Source: an uncultured Flaviramulus sp. (GTDB lineage Bacteria; Bacteroidota; Bacteroidia; Flavobacteriales; Flavobacteriaceae). Taken from it: a stretch of DNA of 64,000 nucleotides. Made by a program: the position numbers and the translations under genes. Positions within the stretch are counted from its first letter, which is position 1. Each line of letters begins with the position of its first letter. The DNA is taken from contig CANLXL010000001.1 of the NCBI GenBank assembly GCA_947495125.1, positions 496,001 through 560,000 on the forward strand, written 5' to 3'. Below are positions 36,060 through 45,035 of the stretch, piece by piece. The notes under the pieces are model-generated. The model searched no databases, was not told where the DNA came from, and worked only from the letters and a program-made list of their open reading frames with translations.

Positions 36060-38399
36060 TTAATTTCTATTATTTATAAATTCCATAAATCGTTCGTTAA
36101 ACTTTTGGTTCTCCGCTTCGCTTTTTAAGAGAAAATAATGTCCCAAATAGCGTTCTAACTGCAATGCGTTAATCATGTAATTATATACCGCATTTACACT
36201 GGCGATCTGTGCATTCAGATAATTGTTTTGAGCATCTATCAACTGAACAATATTGACAGCTCCATTAGAATAAGACGCTTGGGTTAACTCAAGAGCCTCG
36301 TTTGCAGTGTCTTCGGAAACCTTAGATAATTGGATATTGGATATTTGGTTTATGACCTCTAAAACAGCACTTCTAATATTTGCGGCTAGATTCAATTCCG
36401 TATTCTCCTTGTTAATGATCAACTGGTCCTTTTGAATCATTGCAGTTTGTCTATTTATATTTGTTTGATTACTATTAAGTATTGGAATGGAAATATTCAG
36501 ACCAATGTTATAATTACTATCTAAAAATGAAGACCCTGCCGGCGCTGTACTACCAATACCACTTCTATCGAAAACCCGGTTATATTGACCTTGTAGTGCA
36601 ATGGTAGGCAAAAATCGTCCGGAGCCATTTAATTTGATATTGCGATTTGTAACCTCCAAATTATAGCCTAATGCTTTTAATTCCGGTGCATTGTTCTTAG
36701 ACTCTTGAATAAGAAATTCTATAAATGGTTCTCTTAATGTAGGATCATCCAAAATATCTATAAAACCATCGTAATTATAATGTTCTAATAGCTTATCGTT
36801 AAGGTCTACGTCTTCGACAGCAATTTCTGTATTTAAGGGATTGTTAAGTATTTGATTTAAAACTATAAGACTTTGCTCAAACTGATTAACAGCTTCGACC
36901 AAAGCTTGTGTGTTTTGAGCCATTTGACTTCGAAAACGAAGCAGATCTGATTTACCGGCTTCCCCTACTTTAAAATTTTGATCGGCAATCTGCAAATTAC
37001 GTTTTGTAAGGTTTAAATTTCTACCTTGAATCTGCAAATTCGCCTTAAGTATGAGTACATTAAAATAGGCGTTAGACGCATTAAAAATAATGTCAAGTTC
37101 TTCTGCATTGAAATTTTCCTGTTGGGCTTTTTGCAAGTTTTTTTGAATGGCTATATTGGCATTGGCAGCCTCGGAAAATACAGTTTGTTGCAAGGTTATA
37201 TTACCTGCCGTTTGGAACTCCGGGTTTTGGCCACTACTAATTTCTGCCAAATCCGGGTCGGTATATGTTCCATTAGCTGCAGCCGTTACACTTGGCAAAT
37301 AATTACTTTTTGCCAACTTTAGGTCTTGTTCACTTAATACGACATCCTTCTGAACTGATTGTAAGGATAAATTCCGATCAAGCACGGTATTAATTACCTG
37401 AACTAAATTATATTGTTTTTCAGAAATGGCATTTTCAAAATCTCCAACAAAATCGGTATCGTTAATCAGACTGTATTTTATGGGAACACCAACCAATTCA
37501 GCCGTATTAAAATTCAAAGTTAAACGACTACTGTAATCAATAAAAACAGGCATATCGGACAACAGCTCTCCACTAACATACCCTTCCACAGTAAGCGCAA
37601 CACGACGCATAAACTGATCGAAATTGCCTGCAGGTTGGTTGGTTGCCATGATACCTTTTTCCACCTGTTTAATGCTATTATTGGTAAACGAAGGCAACCG
37701 TTTATCGATAAAGGTTTGTGCCAGTACATCGACTTCGCTGTCCTTTAAGAAAAAACCGCTAGCGAGGTATACGGCATCAACATCATCCAGATTTGAAGTA
37801 ATATCAGATATTGTTTCAAAAGGAATAAGTTTGTAATCGGCATCTATAGCTTCAAACTTTCTATCGAACGTTTCTTTTATAGGTAAAAGATCTATAATAT
37901 GATTTTCAATGAGTATTCCCAGTTTTTTATAATTGGTGAGCTCTTTAAATTTAATAAAGTCTTCCTGATAAGATTCAGATTCTACCAAATATGTAAAATT
38001 ATTTATACCCGATGTCGCTTTAGTAAAATCAATCGAGCTAAAATCGCGATTTACGGCACCAAATAAAATAGTAGGTTTTTTATAAACCGTTTGCTTACTA
38101 ACAATTTCGTTGTTTATAACGCCAAATGCCAGAATGATATCTGTATCATTATTAATAAGCTTATTAAAATCTTCTTCAGCTTTTTTAAGATCATAATTGT
38201 TTACCAGAATATTACTTTCGGAAAAACGAATACTAGCATCTTCGCCAACTACTGCCTTAATTTGATTCTGCAGCCTTAATAGCAAAGGTTCTATTTCTTC
38301 TGTTCTATTATCCAGAAGGATTCCTATGTTATATATTTTTTTTTGTGCTAAAGCGCATGATACAGAAAGTATCATAAGGATGGTTAATAGCTTCTTCAT
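36060..38399 (-). CDS. Fusion of ABC-type substrate-binding domain and TolC outer-membrane channel
   Basis: 779 residues, much longer than a normal TolC (about 450). After a signal peptide (LMILSVSCALAQ) residues about 20-325 form a two-lobed periplasmic binding fold of the TrpX/DUF534 kind: IYNIGILLDNRTEEIEPL, DTDIILAFGVINNE, KPTILFGAVNRDF, VDAVYLASGFFLKD. The TolC part follows from about 350 (QVINTVLDRNLSLQSVQKD, then repeated helical hairpins to the C-terminus with VNIVQLIDAQNNYLNAQ). No transporter ATPase is linked. The binding domain could act as an accessory sensor or loading domain for the RND pump encoded downstream. It is first in the operon. Confidence 0.85.
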   Translation of the reverse strand: MKKLLTILMILSVSCALAQKKIYNIGILLDNRTEEIEPLLLRLQNQIKAVVGEDASIRFSESNILVNNYDLKKAEEDFNKLINNDTDIILAFGVINNEIVSKQTVYKKPTILFGAVNRDFSSIDFTKATSGINNFTYLVESESYQEDFIKFKELTNYKKLGILIENHIIDLLPIKETFDRKFEAIDADYKLIPFETISDITSNLDDVDAVYLASGFFLKDSEVDVLAQTFIDKRLPSFTNNSIKQVEKGIMATNQPAGNFDQFMRRVALTVEGYVSGELLSDMPVFIDYSSRLTLNFNTAELVGVPIKYSLINDTDFVGDFENAISEKQYNLVQVINTVLDRNLSLQSVQKDVVLSEQDLKLAKSNYLPSVTAAANGTYTDPDLAEISSGQNPEFQTAGNITLQQTVFSEAANANIAIQKNLQKAQQENFNAEELDIIFNASNAYFNVLILKANLQIQGRNLNLTKRNLQIADQNFKVGEAGKSDLLRFRSQMAQNTQALVEAVNQFEQSLIVLNQILNNPLNTEIAVEDVDLNDKLLEHYNYDGFIDILDDPTLREPFIEFLIQESKNNAPELKALGYNLEVTNRNIKLNGSGRFLPTIALQGQYNRVFDRSGIGSTAPAGSSFLDSNYNIGLNISIPILNSNQTNINRQTAMIQKDQLIINKENTELNLAANIRSAVLEVINQISNIQLSKVSEDTANEALELTQASYSNGAVNIVQLIDAQNNYLNAQIASVNAVYNYMINALQLERYLGHYFLLKSEAENQKFNERFMEFINNRN

Positions 38400-38506
38400 T
38401 TACTACAAAGTTAGTTAGTATCAATTTACAAAAAAAGTCAATACAAATTCTTAAACAACAATATCCGTTAAATTTTGTCCTGGAGAAAAATTATTTGACA
38501 CTATTT

Positions 38507-41500
38507 TTAAAACCCAAAACCTAATTTAAATGCCAAACGTAAACCGTCATCACTGTTAAATGCTGAAATATTGGCCGTAATCATATCTGCCGCATTGGCA
38601 AAAACACCACCGCCCACAGAGGTATTCCATGTATTGGAAGCATCGTTATCTAACCATACACGTCCATAATCTATACCTCCATAAAACCCAATATTTAAAG
38701 GCAATAATCCTGTTTTTATTTTTCGCAAATTCAGTCTTAAATCTGTACTTTGAACAAAGGCACTTTTCCCGGTAAACCGTTCATTCCTATAACCTCTTAA
38801 ACCTTCATTAGCACCTAAGTTAGCTCCCTGGTAAAACTCAAAATCGTCACCTAAATTTAATTGTCCTTTAACTTTTGTGGCCAGTACTAATTGTCCGCTT
38901 GGCACTAATTTATAATCAAAACCCAGTTCCGGAATAATATAACCGTAGCCTTTAGAAGTACTCACATTATTTTTATAGCCGGTTTCTATGGCGATCATCA
39001 TTCCTAAAGTTGGGAACGCACTATTATCTGAATTGGCATATTGGTATTTGGCTTCTATGCCATAAAAATCTTGTTTATCAAATAAAACATTATTTGCGGG
39101 TAAGGTCTCTATAAAGCGACCTTCAGTGCGCTCAACCTCGTTAGATTCGTAACCCACTCCAACTCTGAAACTGGCACCCAGACGCCCCCTCCAAACCAAT
39201 GAGGGTGCGACTTTAAAGGTTCTGATTTTAACCCGATTATAATCTAAATCTACATCCAGTCCGTCATTCTCGTCAGCTTCCGGATTTGGTGTTTCATTTC
39301 CAAAACCAAAGAAATTAATCGCATAATTAGGGCTCGTAAATTGCCCCACAATTCTTAAATTCATTGATCCCAGAACATTCGCAAACTCTCCTTGATAGCC
39401 CAACTCAAACCCCTGTGTTGCAAAATAGTAGGCTCCAGAAAAAATATGCTGCGCTGTAAATGGGTTGCGCTCGAAGCCATAGTTGGTTATTGTATTCGTG
39501 AACCCAATTTTAAAGCCGTCATCAGGATTTGCTCCCAAAGTTGGTAAAAACTGATTGCTACTATTTTTTAGTTTCTTATAATCATACACATTGGTTTCAT
39601 AATCGTCCGTCAACTTTCTATTCCCTTTGGTGGTTAGAAACTCACTTTCTTTAGATTTATAATCATAGATCTTTACGCGACTCCCATTTTGTATATCGTA
39701 AATATCTTTATTCTGTCCACCAATGAGCCGAAGCTTAATCAATTGATCTCCTGCTCCGGATACTTTAAACATATCATCATCATCTAAACCGTAAATCCAG
39801 ATTTCTTTGGTATCCAAACAGGTATATGTACGCTGATGAAAGATATCCGCTTTCTTTCCTTTTTTTATACGATACGCTGTTACTTTAGTAGCACCTTCAG
39901 GCATGCGCTCGACTTCAAACCAATCATCTTTATCGGTTCCTTTTATTATCGCAAATTGATTGATATGATCATAATATTCATCAGATATTTTTTGAAGATT
40001 CCGACGTCTTCCTTGTAGCTTTCTTTTAATATTCCGAACGGTTTCCTGATTGACTTCTGAAGGAAAATGGGTAAACGCCTCATCAATAATTTCATCCGTT
40101 AAATTTTCAACGATGTGTTTTACTTGAGTATTCCAGACTGCTCTATCTGATTGATTAATCAATGCCATATCTAAGGGGTAGGGTTCCAAATTAAACCATT
40201 TCGGGCTTTTTAATTCCTCATCATAACTTTTCATCAAACGCAGTGATGGTAAAACCGTTGTCGCAAAACTAAGCAGAGCACCATCCGCCATGATCGAGAA
40301 TGCCTGATCCCTGTCTCTGGGTACCGGACGATATATGGTTTTACCGTCGTCATTAAATTTTGCCCAGCGCCATTGGTCTTCATGACGGTCCCAATCTCCA
40401 ATAAGCATATCAAATAAACGCGCCCTAACGTAAGCGGCTTCATCTAAAATATGATCTTCATCTTCATTTAACTCTTTCAAGAGGTCATCTGTGCTAATCA
40501 ACTCATTGGAAAATCCGAAACTGGCTTTATCCCCATGTCCATCGGCTGCGCGTTCTTCAATCATATATAATTCATCTCCAAACTCGTCATTATATGCTCC
40601 CAGAGCTTTTTGTTTTGGAATATAGTACAACACAGGATTGGTATGATATACTCCAATAGCTTTGGACAAGGTCCCGATGGTAAAAGGAGCATAAGGATGA
40701 GACCCGGTAAAAACGTCCAACAACAGGCCTTCTGTATAGGTGTCGTCAAACTGTCCTTCAATATATTGATCTTTAAAAGCAACAGCTTGTAAATACTGTA
40801 CAGCATTTTTACGAAGCGCACGCATGACATATTCTCTACCTTGTTTATCCTCCAACCGAACCGATTTAGATTGATGCCCGCCACCTTTTCGTGTTGGTGT
40901 TAAGCCACCAAACAGTGTATCAAGGTTTACTGTTGGCACAGTCACTTTCTTACTGAATTCTTCGCGGTAACGCTCTCCCCAAAATGTTCGATAAAGTCCT
41001 CCTTTTGTGGTCTCTTCTTCTGAATAAACCGAAGCTGTGGCTTGCTTACTCAGGTTATCGGTAGCACGAAAGTCAGAGCTTTCTTTTTCTGCTGAAAGTA
41101 CTTCGGTCTGGAATACAATATTATCGTCTTCAACAGAATAAAAACGAACATGCGATGAACCGTCCTTAAATACATCCAACCTGGTATAGCCTTTTGTTCC
41201 ATAAGAAAATTGACCTCCGCCGACATTTCGTGTCGTCATTTCTTTGGATCCCGAACCACTTACAATTTGTGGCAGGTTATCTTGCACTATATATTGCAAA
41301 TTGTGATCATGACCTGACACAAAAACGGTCTTATCATTTTCCTGGGATAAGGTAACGATACGCTTTCTAAATTCGTTATAAAGCGTATTCTGCACATCAA
41401 CAGTTGTGACACCTCCTGTTTTCCGGATTACATTTTTCAAAGTCCCTAAAACCGGAAGCGGCTTCATATGACTGCCAAATGAATATTGCCCGCCATGAGA

Positions 41501-42190
41501 CCCATTCGTAAATAGCGGATGGTGTATCGCTACCACGGTTGTTTTACCTCGCGCTTTTTTGATCAAGCTTTCAAATTCATCGAAAAACTTAGCTCTGGTT
41601 TTTATCTCACAGTCATCATTAATGGTAGGATGTTTATCCCAATCTGTAAGATACCATTCAGAATCTACTATAATCAAAACAATCTCATCGGAGATGTTTA
41701 CCTTTTCCAAAGGGCACCCATTTTCTGGCAGGAAGGTATTCTTCCCCAGTTTATCCTCAATGTATTTCTCTTGTCGTTTTAGGCCTTTTACACCATCGCT
41801 ATACCAATCGTGATTTCCTGGAATAAAAATGGTCCTCCCCTTAAATTGCGCCACGGTATTGGTTTGAACATTAAGCTGATGTTCTGCAAACGCCCTATTT
41901 TCATTAGATTTACCAGGTAAACCCTTTTCATAAATATTATCACCCAAAAAAATAGCTGTACTTCGTTTAGAAGCTTTATCCAGTTCTTTTTTAAAAGCTT
42001 TTAGGGCTTCCGATTCTGAGCCCAAGGGAGAATTCCCGGCATCCCCAATTAAATAAAAAGAGTGAAGAATCTCCTTGTTTGGAAAATTACCGTTTACTTT
42101 TGAGTTCTTATATTGAGGTTGATAGGTAGCGCAAGCGTTTAAAAATAAAATTACTAAAAGCACTATGCCCGGTCTAATCTGAAATGTCAT
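38507..42190 (-). CDS. Metallophosphoesterase - kinase-like middle domain - outer-membrane beta-barrel lipoprotein
   Basis: 1227 residues. A lipobox (LFLNAC, Cys20) starts the protein. The calcineurin-type phosphoesterase spans about 45-350 with its metal ligands visible: LIGDAG (45-52), LGDN (82-85), GNHDW (125-129), HHP (223-225) and GHDHN (293-297). The middle region, about 440-700, contains LIGDWDRHEDQWRW (596-609) and PVPRDRDQAF (622-631). These resemble the catalytic DRHxxN/D and metal-binding Asp motifs of Fam20C or PI-kinase-like folds; this is inference. From about 870 to the end (LAFKLGFGF) is a BamA/FhaC-like barrel. The natural substrate is unknown. It is a single gene on the reverse strand. 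Confidence 0.8.
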   Translation of the reverse strand: MTFQIRPGIVLLVILFLNACATYQPQYKNSKVNGNFPNKEILHSFYLIGDAGNSPLGSESEALKAFKKELDKASKRSTAIFLGDNIYEKGLPGKSNENRAFAEHQLNVQTNTVAQFKGRTIFIPGNHDWYSDGVKGLKRQEKYIEDKLGKNTFLPENGCPLEKVNISDEIVLIIVDSEWYLTDWDKHPTINDDCEIKTRAKFFDEFESLIKKARGKTTVVAIHHPLFTNGSHGGQYSFGSHMKPLPVLGTLKNVIRKTGGVTTVDVQNTLYNEFRKRIVTLSQENDKTVFVSGHDHNLQYIVQDNLPQIVSGSGSKEMTTRNVGGGQFSYGTKGYTRLDVFKDGSSHVRFYSVEDDNIVFQTEVLSAEKESSDFRATDNLSKQATASVYSEEETTKGGLYRTFWGERYREEFSKKVTVPTVNLDTLFGGLTPTRKGGGHQSKSVRLEDKQGREYVMRALRKNAVQYLQAVAFKDQYIEGQFDDTYTEGLLLDVFTGSHPYAPFTIGTLSKAIGVYHTNPVLYYIPKQKALGAYNDEFGDELYMIEERAADGHGDKASFGFSNELISTDDLLKELNEDEDHILDEAAYVRARLFDMLIGDWDRHEDQWRWAKFNDDGKTIYRPVPRDRDQAFSIMADGALLSFATTVLPSLRLMKSYDEELKSPKWFNLEPYPLDMALINQSDRAVWNTQVKHIVENLTDEIIDEAFTHFPSEVNQETVRNIKRKLQGRRRNLQKISDEYYDHINQFAIIKGTDKDDWFEVERMPEGATKVTAYRIKKGKKADIFHQRTYTCLDTKEIWIYGLDDDDMFKVSGAGDQLIKLRLIGGQNKDIYDIQNGSRVKIYDYKSKESEFLTTKGNRKLTDDYETNVYDYKKLKNSSNQFLPTLGANPDDGFKIGFTNTITNYGFERNPFTAQHIFSGAYYFATQGFELGYQGEFANVLGSMNLRIVGQFTSPNYAINFFGFGNETPNPEADENDGLDVDLDYNRVKIRTFKVAPSLVWRGRLGASFRVGVGYESNEVERTEGRFIETLPANNVLFDKQDFYGIEAKYQYANSDNSAFPTLGMMIAIETGYKNNVSTSKGYGYIIPELGFDYKLVPSGQLVLATKVKGQLNLGDDFEFYQGANLGANEGLRGYRNERFTGKSAFVQSTDLRLNLRKIKTGLLPLNIGFYGGIDYGRVWLDNDASNTWNTSVGGGVFANAADMITANISAFNSDDGLRLAFKLGFGF

Positions 42191-42226
42191 ATGGGTTGGA
42201 TTAATTCATTAAAGATAATAATTAGT

Positions 42227-43450
42227 TTAGTCTTCTAAAACAATCGTATTAAAAACAACTTCGCTTGCTATGGTTTTATGTACCGGACAACGCGATGCTA
42301 TTTCTTTTAAACGCTGTTTTTGAGACGTATCCAAATTACCAACAAATTTTAGTTTTTTACTTATATGATCTAGATAACCCGGGGTTTCAATATCTAATTC
42401 TAGTTCATCACTATGCTTTTTAGAGTGTGATATATATACAAAGACCTCTTGCAAATCCCAGTTTTTACGCTGTGCATACATTTTTAAGGTCATAACGGTA
42501 CAGGCAGCTAATCCTGCATTTAAGTATTCGTAAGGGGATGGTCCAAAATCATCACCTCCAATTGACACCGGTTCGTCCGCTATCATACTATGGCGTTTGG
42601 TTTGAATGGACGTTGTAAAGTTATCTTCAACTACATTTAAATGACCTACGAGTTGTTCCCCTTGAGTTTCTAACATGGTATTTTCCTGAGGCTCAAAATA
42701 CCGTTGTACCCAGGCGCCAATAACATTACCGGCATAATGACTATCACTAGGATTTGTTAATAGATGGTCTGCATTATCAAGGGTTACAAAGCTTTTTGGG
42801 TGATGCGCATTGTGGTATATTTGCTCTGCGTTTTTTATTCCAACTATGGTATCTGTTGGCGCATGTAAAATCAATAAAGGTTTTCTTAATTTTTTAACTA
42901 TTGAAGGTAAATCTGTTTTATCAAAATCTGCAACGAACTCCGGGTTTATTTTAAATGGGCGTCCACCAATATTTACTTCAGTGTCTTTTCCTTCTCTAAT
43001 TTTATCAATGTCATGGGAAAACAAATGTTTAACATGGTTTACTGTGGCTGGAGCTCCAATAGTAGCAATGGCTTTAACGGTATCTAATTGAGACGCGGCG
43101 GATAGCACCGCAGCGCCGCCCAATGAATGCCCAATTAACAATGCTGGTGCTTTATAATTTGATTCCATAAAATGACTAACAGCAACCAAATCTGCAACAT
43201 TAGCAGAAAAATGGCTTTCTGCAAATTCGCCTTCACTTTTACCTAAACCTGTAAAATCAAAACGAACCACTCCAAATCCGTAATTAGTTAAAGCCCGGCT
43301 AATATTTTTTACGGCACTTAATGAACTTGTGCACGTAAAACAATGCGCAAAAATCGCGTAATGATTAGGTTTTTGATTTGCTGGTAACTCTAAATAAGCT
43401 TGTAGTTTTTGTCCTTTATTGTTTTCTATATTTAGCTTTGTGTTCTTCAT
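42227..43450 (-). CDS. Alpha/beta-hydrolase and OsmC fusion protein
   Basis: 407 residues. Residues about 1-255 are an alpha/beta hydrolase with the nucleophile elbow GHSLGG (Ser), an oxyanion region ([10 protein letters not shown]) and the late Asp/His ([19 protein letters not shown]). Residues about 270-405 are an OsmC/Ohr-like domain with two Cys: [15 protein letters not shown] and [13 protein letters not shown]. OsmC proteins reduce organic hydroperoxides with a Cys pair. Each half looks intact. The fusion is known in bacteria; the substrate that links both activities is not. The gene's ATG overlaps the stop of the MsrA-like gene (TAATG). Confidence 0.9.
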   Translation of the reverse strand: MKNTKLNIENNKGQKLQAYLELPANQKPNHYAIFAHCFTCTSSLSAVKNISRALTNYGFGVVRFDFTGLGKSEGEFAESHFSANVADLVAVSHFMESNYKAPALLIGHSLGGAAVLSAASQLDTVKAIATIGAPATVNHVKHLFSHDIDKIREGKDTEVNIGGRPFKINPEFVADFDKTDLPSIVKKLRKPLLILHAPTDTIVGIKNAEQIYHNAHHPKSFVTLDNADHLLTNPSDSHYAGNVIGAWVQRYFEPQENTMLETQGEQLVGHLNVVEDNFTTSIQTKRHSMIADEPVSIGGDDFGPSPYEYLNAGLAACTVMTLKMYAQRKNWDLQEVFVYISHSKKHSDELELDIETPGYLDHISKKLKFVGNLDTSQKQRLKEIASRCPVHKTIASEVVFNTIVLED

Positions 43451-43959
43451 TATATGAAATGATTTAATTTTTCTGAATTGATATGTTTTGAAAATTGCTC
43501 TAACAATAACTTCAATTTAGGGTTAATAAATGTTTTACAAAATGGCCTTTCCGGGTTCTTCTGATAATAATTCTGAATGGCTTCACGAGAAGGTTTAAAT
43601 GATTTAAACGGAATCACCTTAGTAATAATTTGTTCATCAAAATCTTTTTGAAGATTAACAATTACAGCCCTAGAAACCTTCGCTTGCTCTTCTGAAAATG
43701 TATAGATTGCAGAACGATACTTATCCCGCATACTATGATTACTCGTACTTTTATGCGTATATAAATGAATCTCAATCAATGTTTTTAATGCTATCTCCTT
43801 ATGGTAATGGACGATTACCGCTTCAGAAAATGTTTGATTTTCACCAATCGAAGCCACATAACCTTGTTCGACCTTGTCAACACCTTTCAAGGTTTGAAAA
43901 ACAGCCTCGGTACACCAATGACAGCCGCCTCCAAATGCTATTTTTGTTAGTTTTATCAC
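43450..43959 (-). CDS. Divergent peptide methionine sulfoxide reductase A paralog
   Basis: 169 residues from a GTG start. The MsrA fold is recognisable: [19 protein letters not shown] at the N-terminus and [14 protein letters not shown] in the middle. The catalytic motif is GCHWC (12-16) in place of GCFWC, and the HDPTxxNRQG segment of typical MsrA is altered to [15 protein letters not shown]. The reactive Cys13 is kept; the changed Phe-to-His and altered substrate loop may change specificity. It is coupled to the hydrolase-OsmC gene by a one-base stop/start overlap. A canonical MsrA lies 4 kb upstream. Confidence 0.75.
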   Translation of the reverse strand: MIKLTKIAFGGGCHWCTEAVFQTLKGVDKVEQGYVASIGENQTFSEAVIVHYHKEIALKTLIEIHLYTHKSTSNHSMRDKYRSAIYTFSEEQAKVSRAVIVNLQKDFDEQIITKVIPFKSFKPSREAIQNYYQKNPERPFCKTFINPKLKLLLEQFSKHINSEKLNHFI

Positions 43960-43971
43960 GCTTCTAAAGAA

Positions 43972-44040
43972 TCAAATTTCCGAACTCACGTTTAACATTC
44001 CTAATCCTGGAATAATTGTTATGGGTAAATACCAGTTCAT
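43972..44040 (-). pseudogene. Possible gene-start remnant (DUF2721-like N-terminus)
   Basis: A 22-codon frame, MNWYLPITIIPGLGMLNVSSEI then TGA. It looks like the start of a small membrane protein; the NWY-PxxIIPG pattern recalls DUF2721-type proteins, from memory only. It runs directly into the MsrA-like start region. It may be the leftover of a deleted gene, or a chance frame. Confidence 0.25.
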
Positions 44041-44064
44041 ATTTCTAAATTATTATGGTTCGGT

Positions 44065-45009
44065 TCAATTCCAAGCTAGTTGTTTTCGCTCTAGCCAATA
44101 ACTGGCTGAATCTATCCCATAGTTTTTAAGTTCATTCAGGTCTTCTTCTGATAAGGTAATGGTGCCTACTTTAAGGTTAGATTCTAAATGTTCGTAATTT
44201 GAAGCTCCACTTAAAACAATACTCCTTGTTATACTTTGCTGACAAAACCTCAAAGCAATCACATCTACACCAACATTATATTTTTTTGCCAATTGTTCCA
44301 GAGCATTGTATAATTCATGATAATGTTTATATCGCCTATTTCTAAAAAGCCTTCCATTAGCCAATGCCTCTTTAATAATAATTTTTTTGCCTTGATTTAA
44401 AAGTGTATCTGATATTACCTCTAAACTTTGGTCTAACATATTATAAGTGACTTGAAATGCATCGAAAAGTTGTTTACCATCTATAGAAACGTCTAAGGCT
44501 TTTTTAATAACTTCTACCTGATTGTCGCCTGTTGTTGTAATACCAATTTCTATTTGATATTCACTTTTCAAAAACGCTAATCGGTTCAAAACAGCTTCAT
44601 TTTTTAAAACACCTGTCTCGAGAGTTGCTGAATGTATTTGGTACACTTTTAAATGTGGAAAAAAGACCTTTGAAACTTCCCATTGTTCATTTAATTTTTC
44701 TAAACTATGTTCTTTAACCTCATGCACTTTTGCATCAGGATTAAAATTTGCCACATAGGTATAACCCCATTTTGTTGCTATTTGAATCTTATTATCATTT
44801 TTTGTTTGCAACCATTCTAGCAATAAGTCTTCTGCTAAACCATAACCAGGCGCTGTATCAAAATATCTAACACCAAGCGTATATGCTTTTTCTAAAACAG
44901 AAAAACTTTGTTGTCTAAAAGCTTTTAAATCTGTATTATTAAAACCCTCTTGACGTAAATTAATATATTGCGGTCTGCCTAAAGCAGCTGTTCCTAAACC
45001 TATTTGCAT
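44065..45009 (-). CDS. Aldo/keto reductase family protein
   Basis: 314 residues forming a TIM barrel. The catalytic tetrad is visible as YFDTAPGYGLAEDLL (Asp and Tyr), IATKWGYT (Lys) and VYQIHSATL (His). The C-terminal NADPH segment is IVLSGASNYEHLESNL. It reduces aldehydes or ketones with NADPH in the cytosol. It lies 26 bases after selO in a cluster of redox-repair genes, which suggests detoxification of reactive carbonyls, though this is inference from context. Confidence 0.85.
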   Translation of the reverse strand: MQIGLGTAALGRPQYINLRQEGFNNTDLKAFRQQSFSVLEKAYTLGVRYFDTAPGYGLAEDLLLEWLQTKNDNKIQIATKWGYTYVANFNPDAKVHEVKEHSLEKLNEQWEVSKVFFPHLKVYQIHSATLETGVLKNEAVLNRLAFLKSEYQIEIGITTTGDNQVEVIKKALDVSIDGKQLFDAFQVTYNMLDQSLEVISDTLLNQGKKIIIKEALANGRLFRNRRYKHYHELYNALEQLAKKYNVGVDVIALRFCQQSITRSIVLSGASNYEHLESNLKVGTITLSEEDLNELKNYGIDSASYWLERKQLAWN

Positions 45010-45035
45010 TTGTTATTTTAGTATAAGTATTCCCA

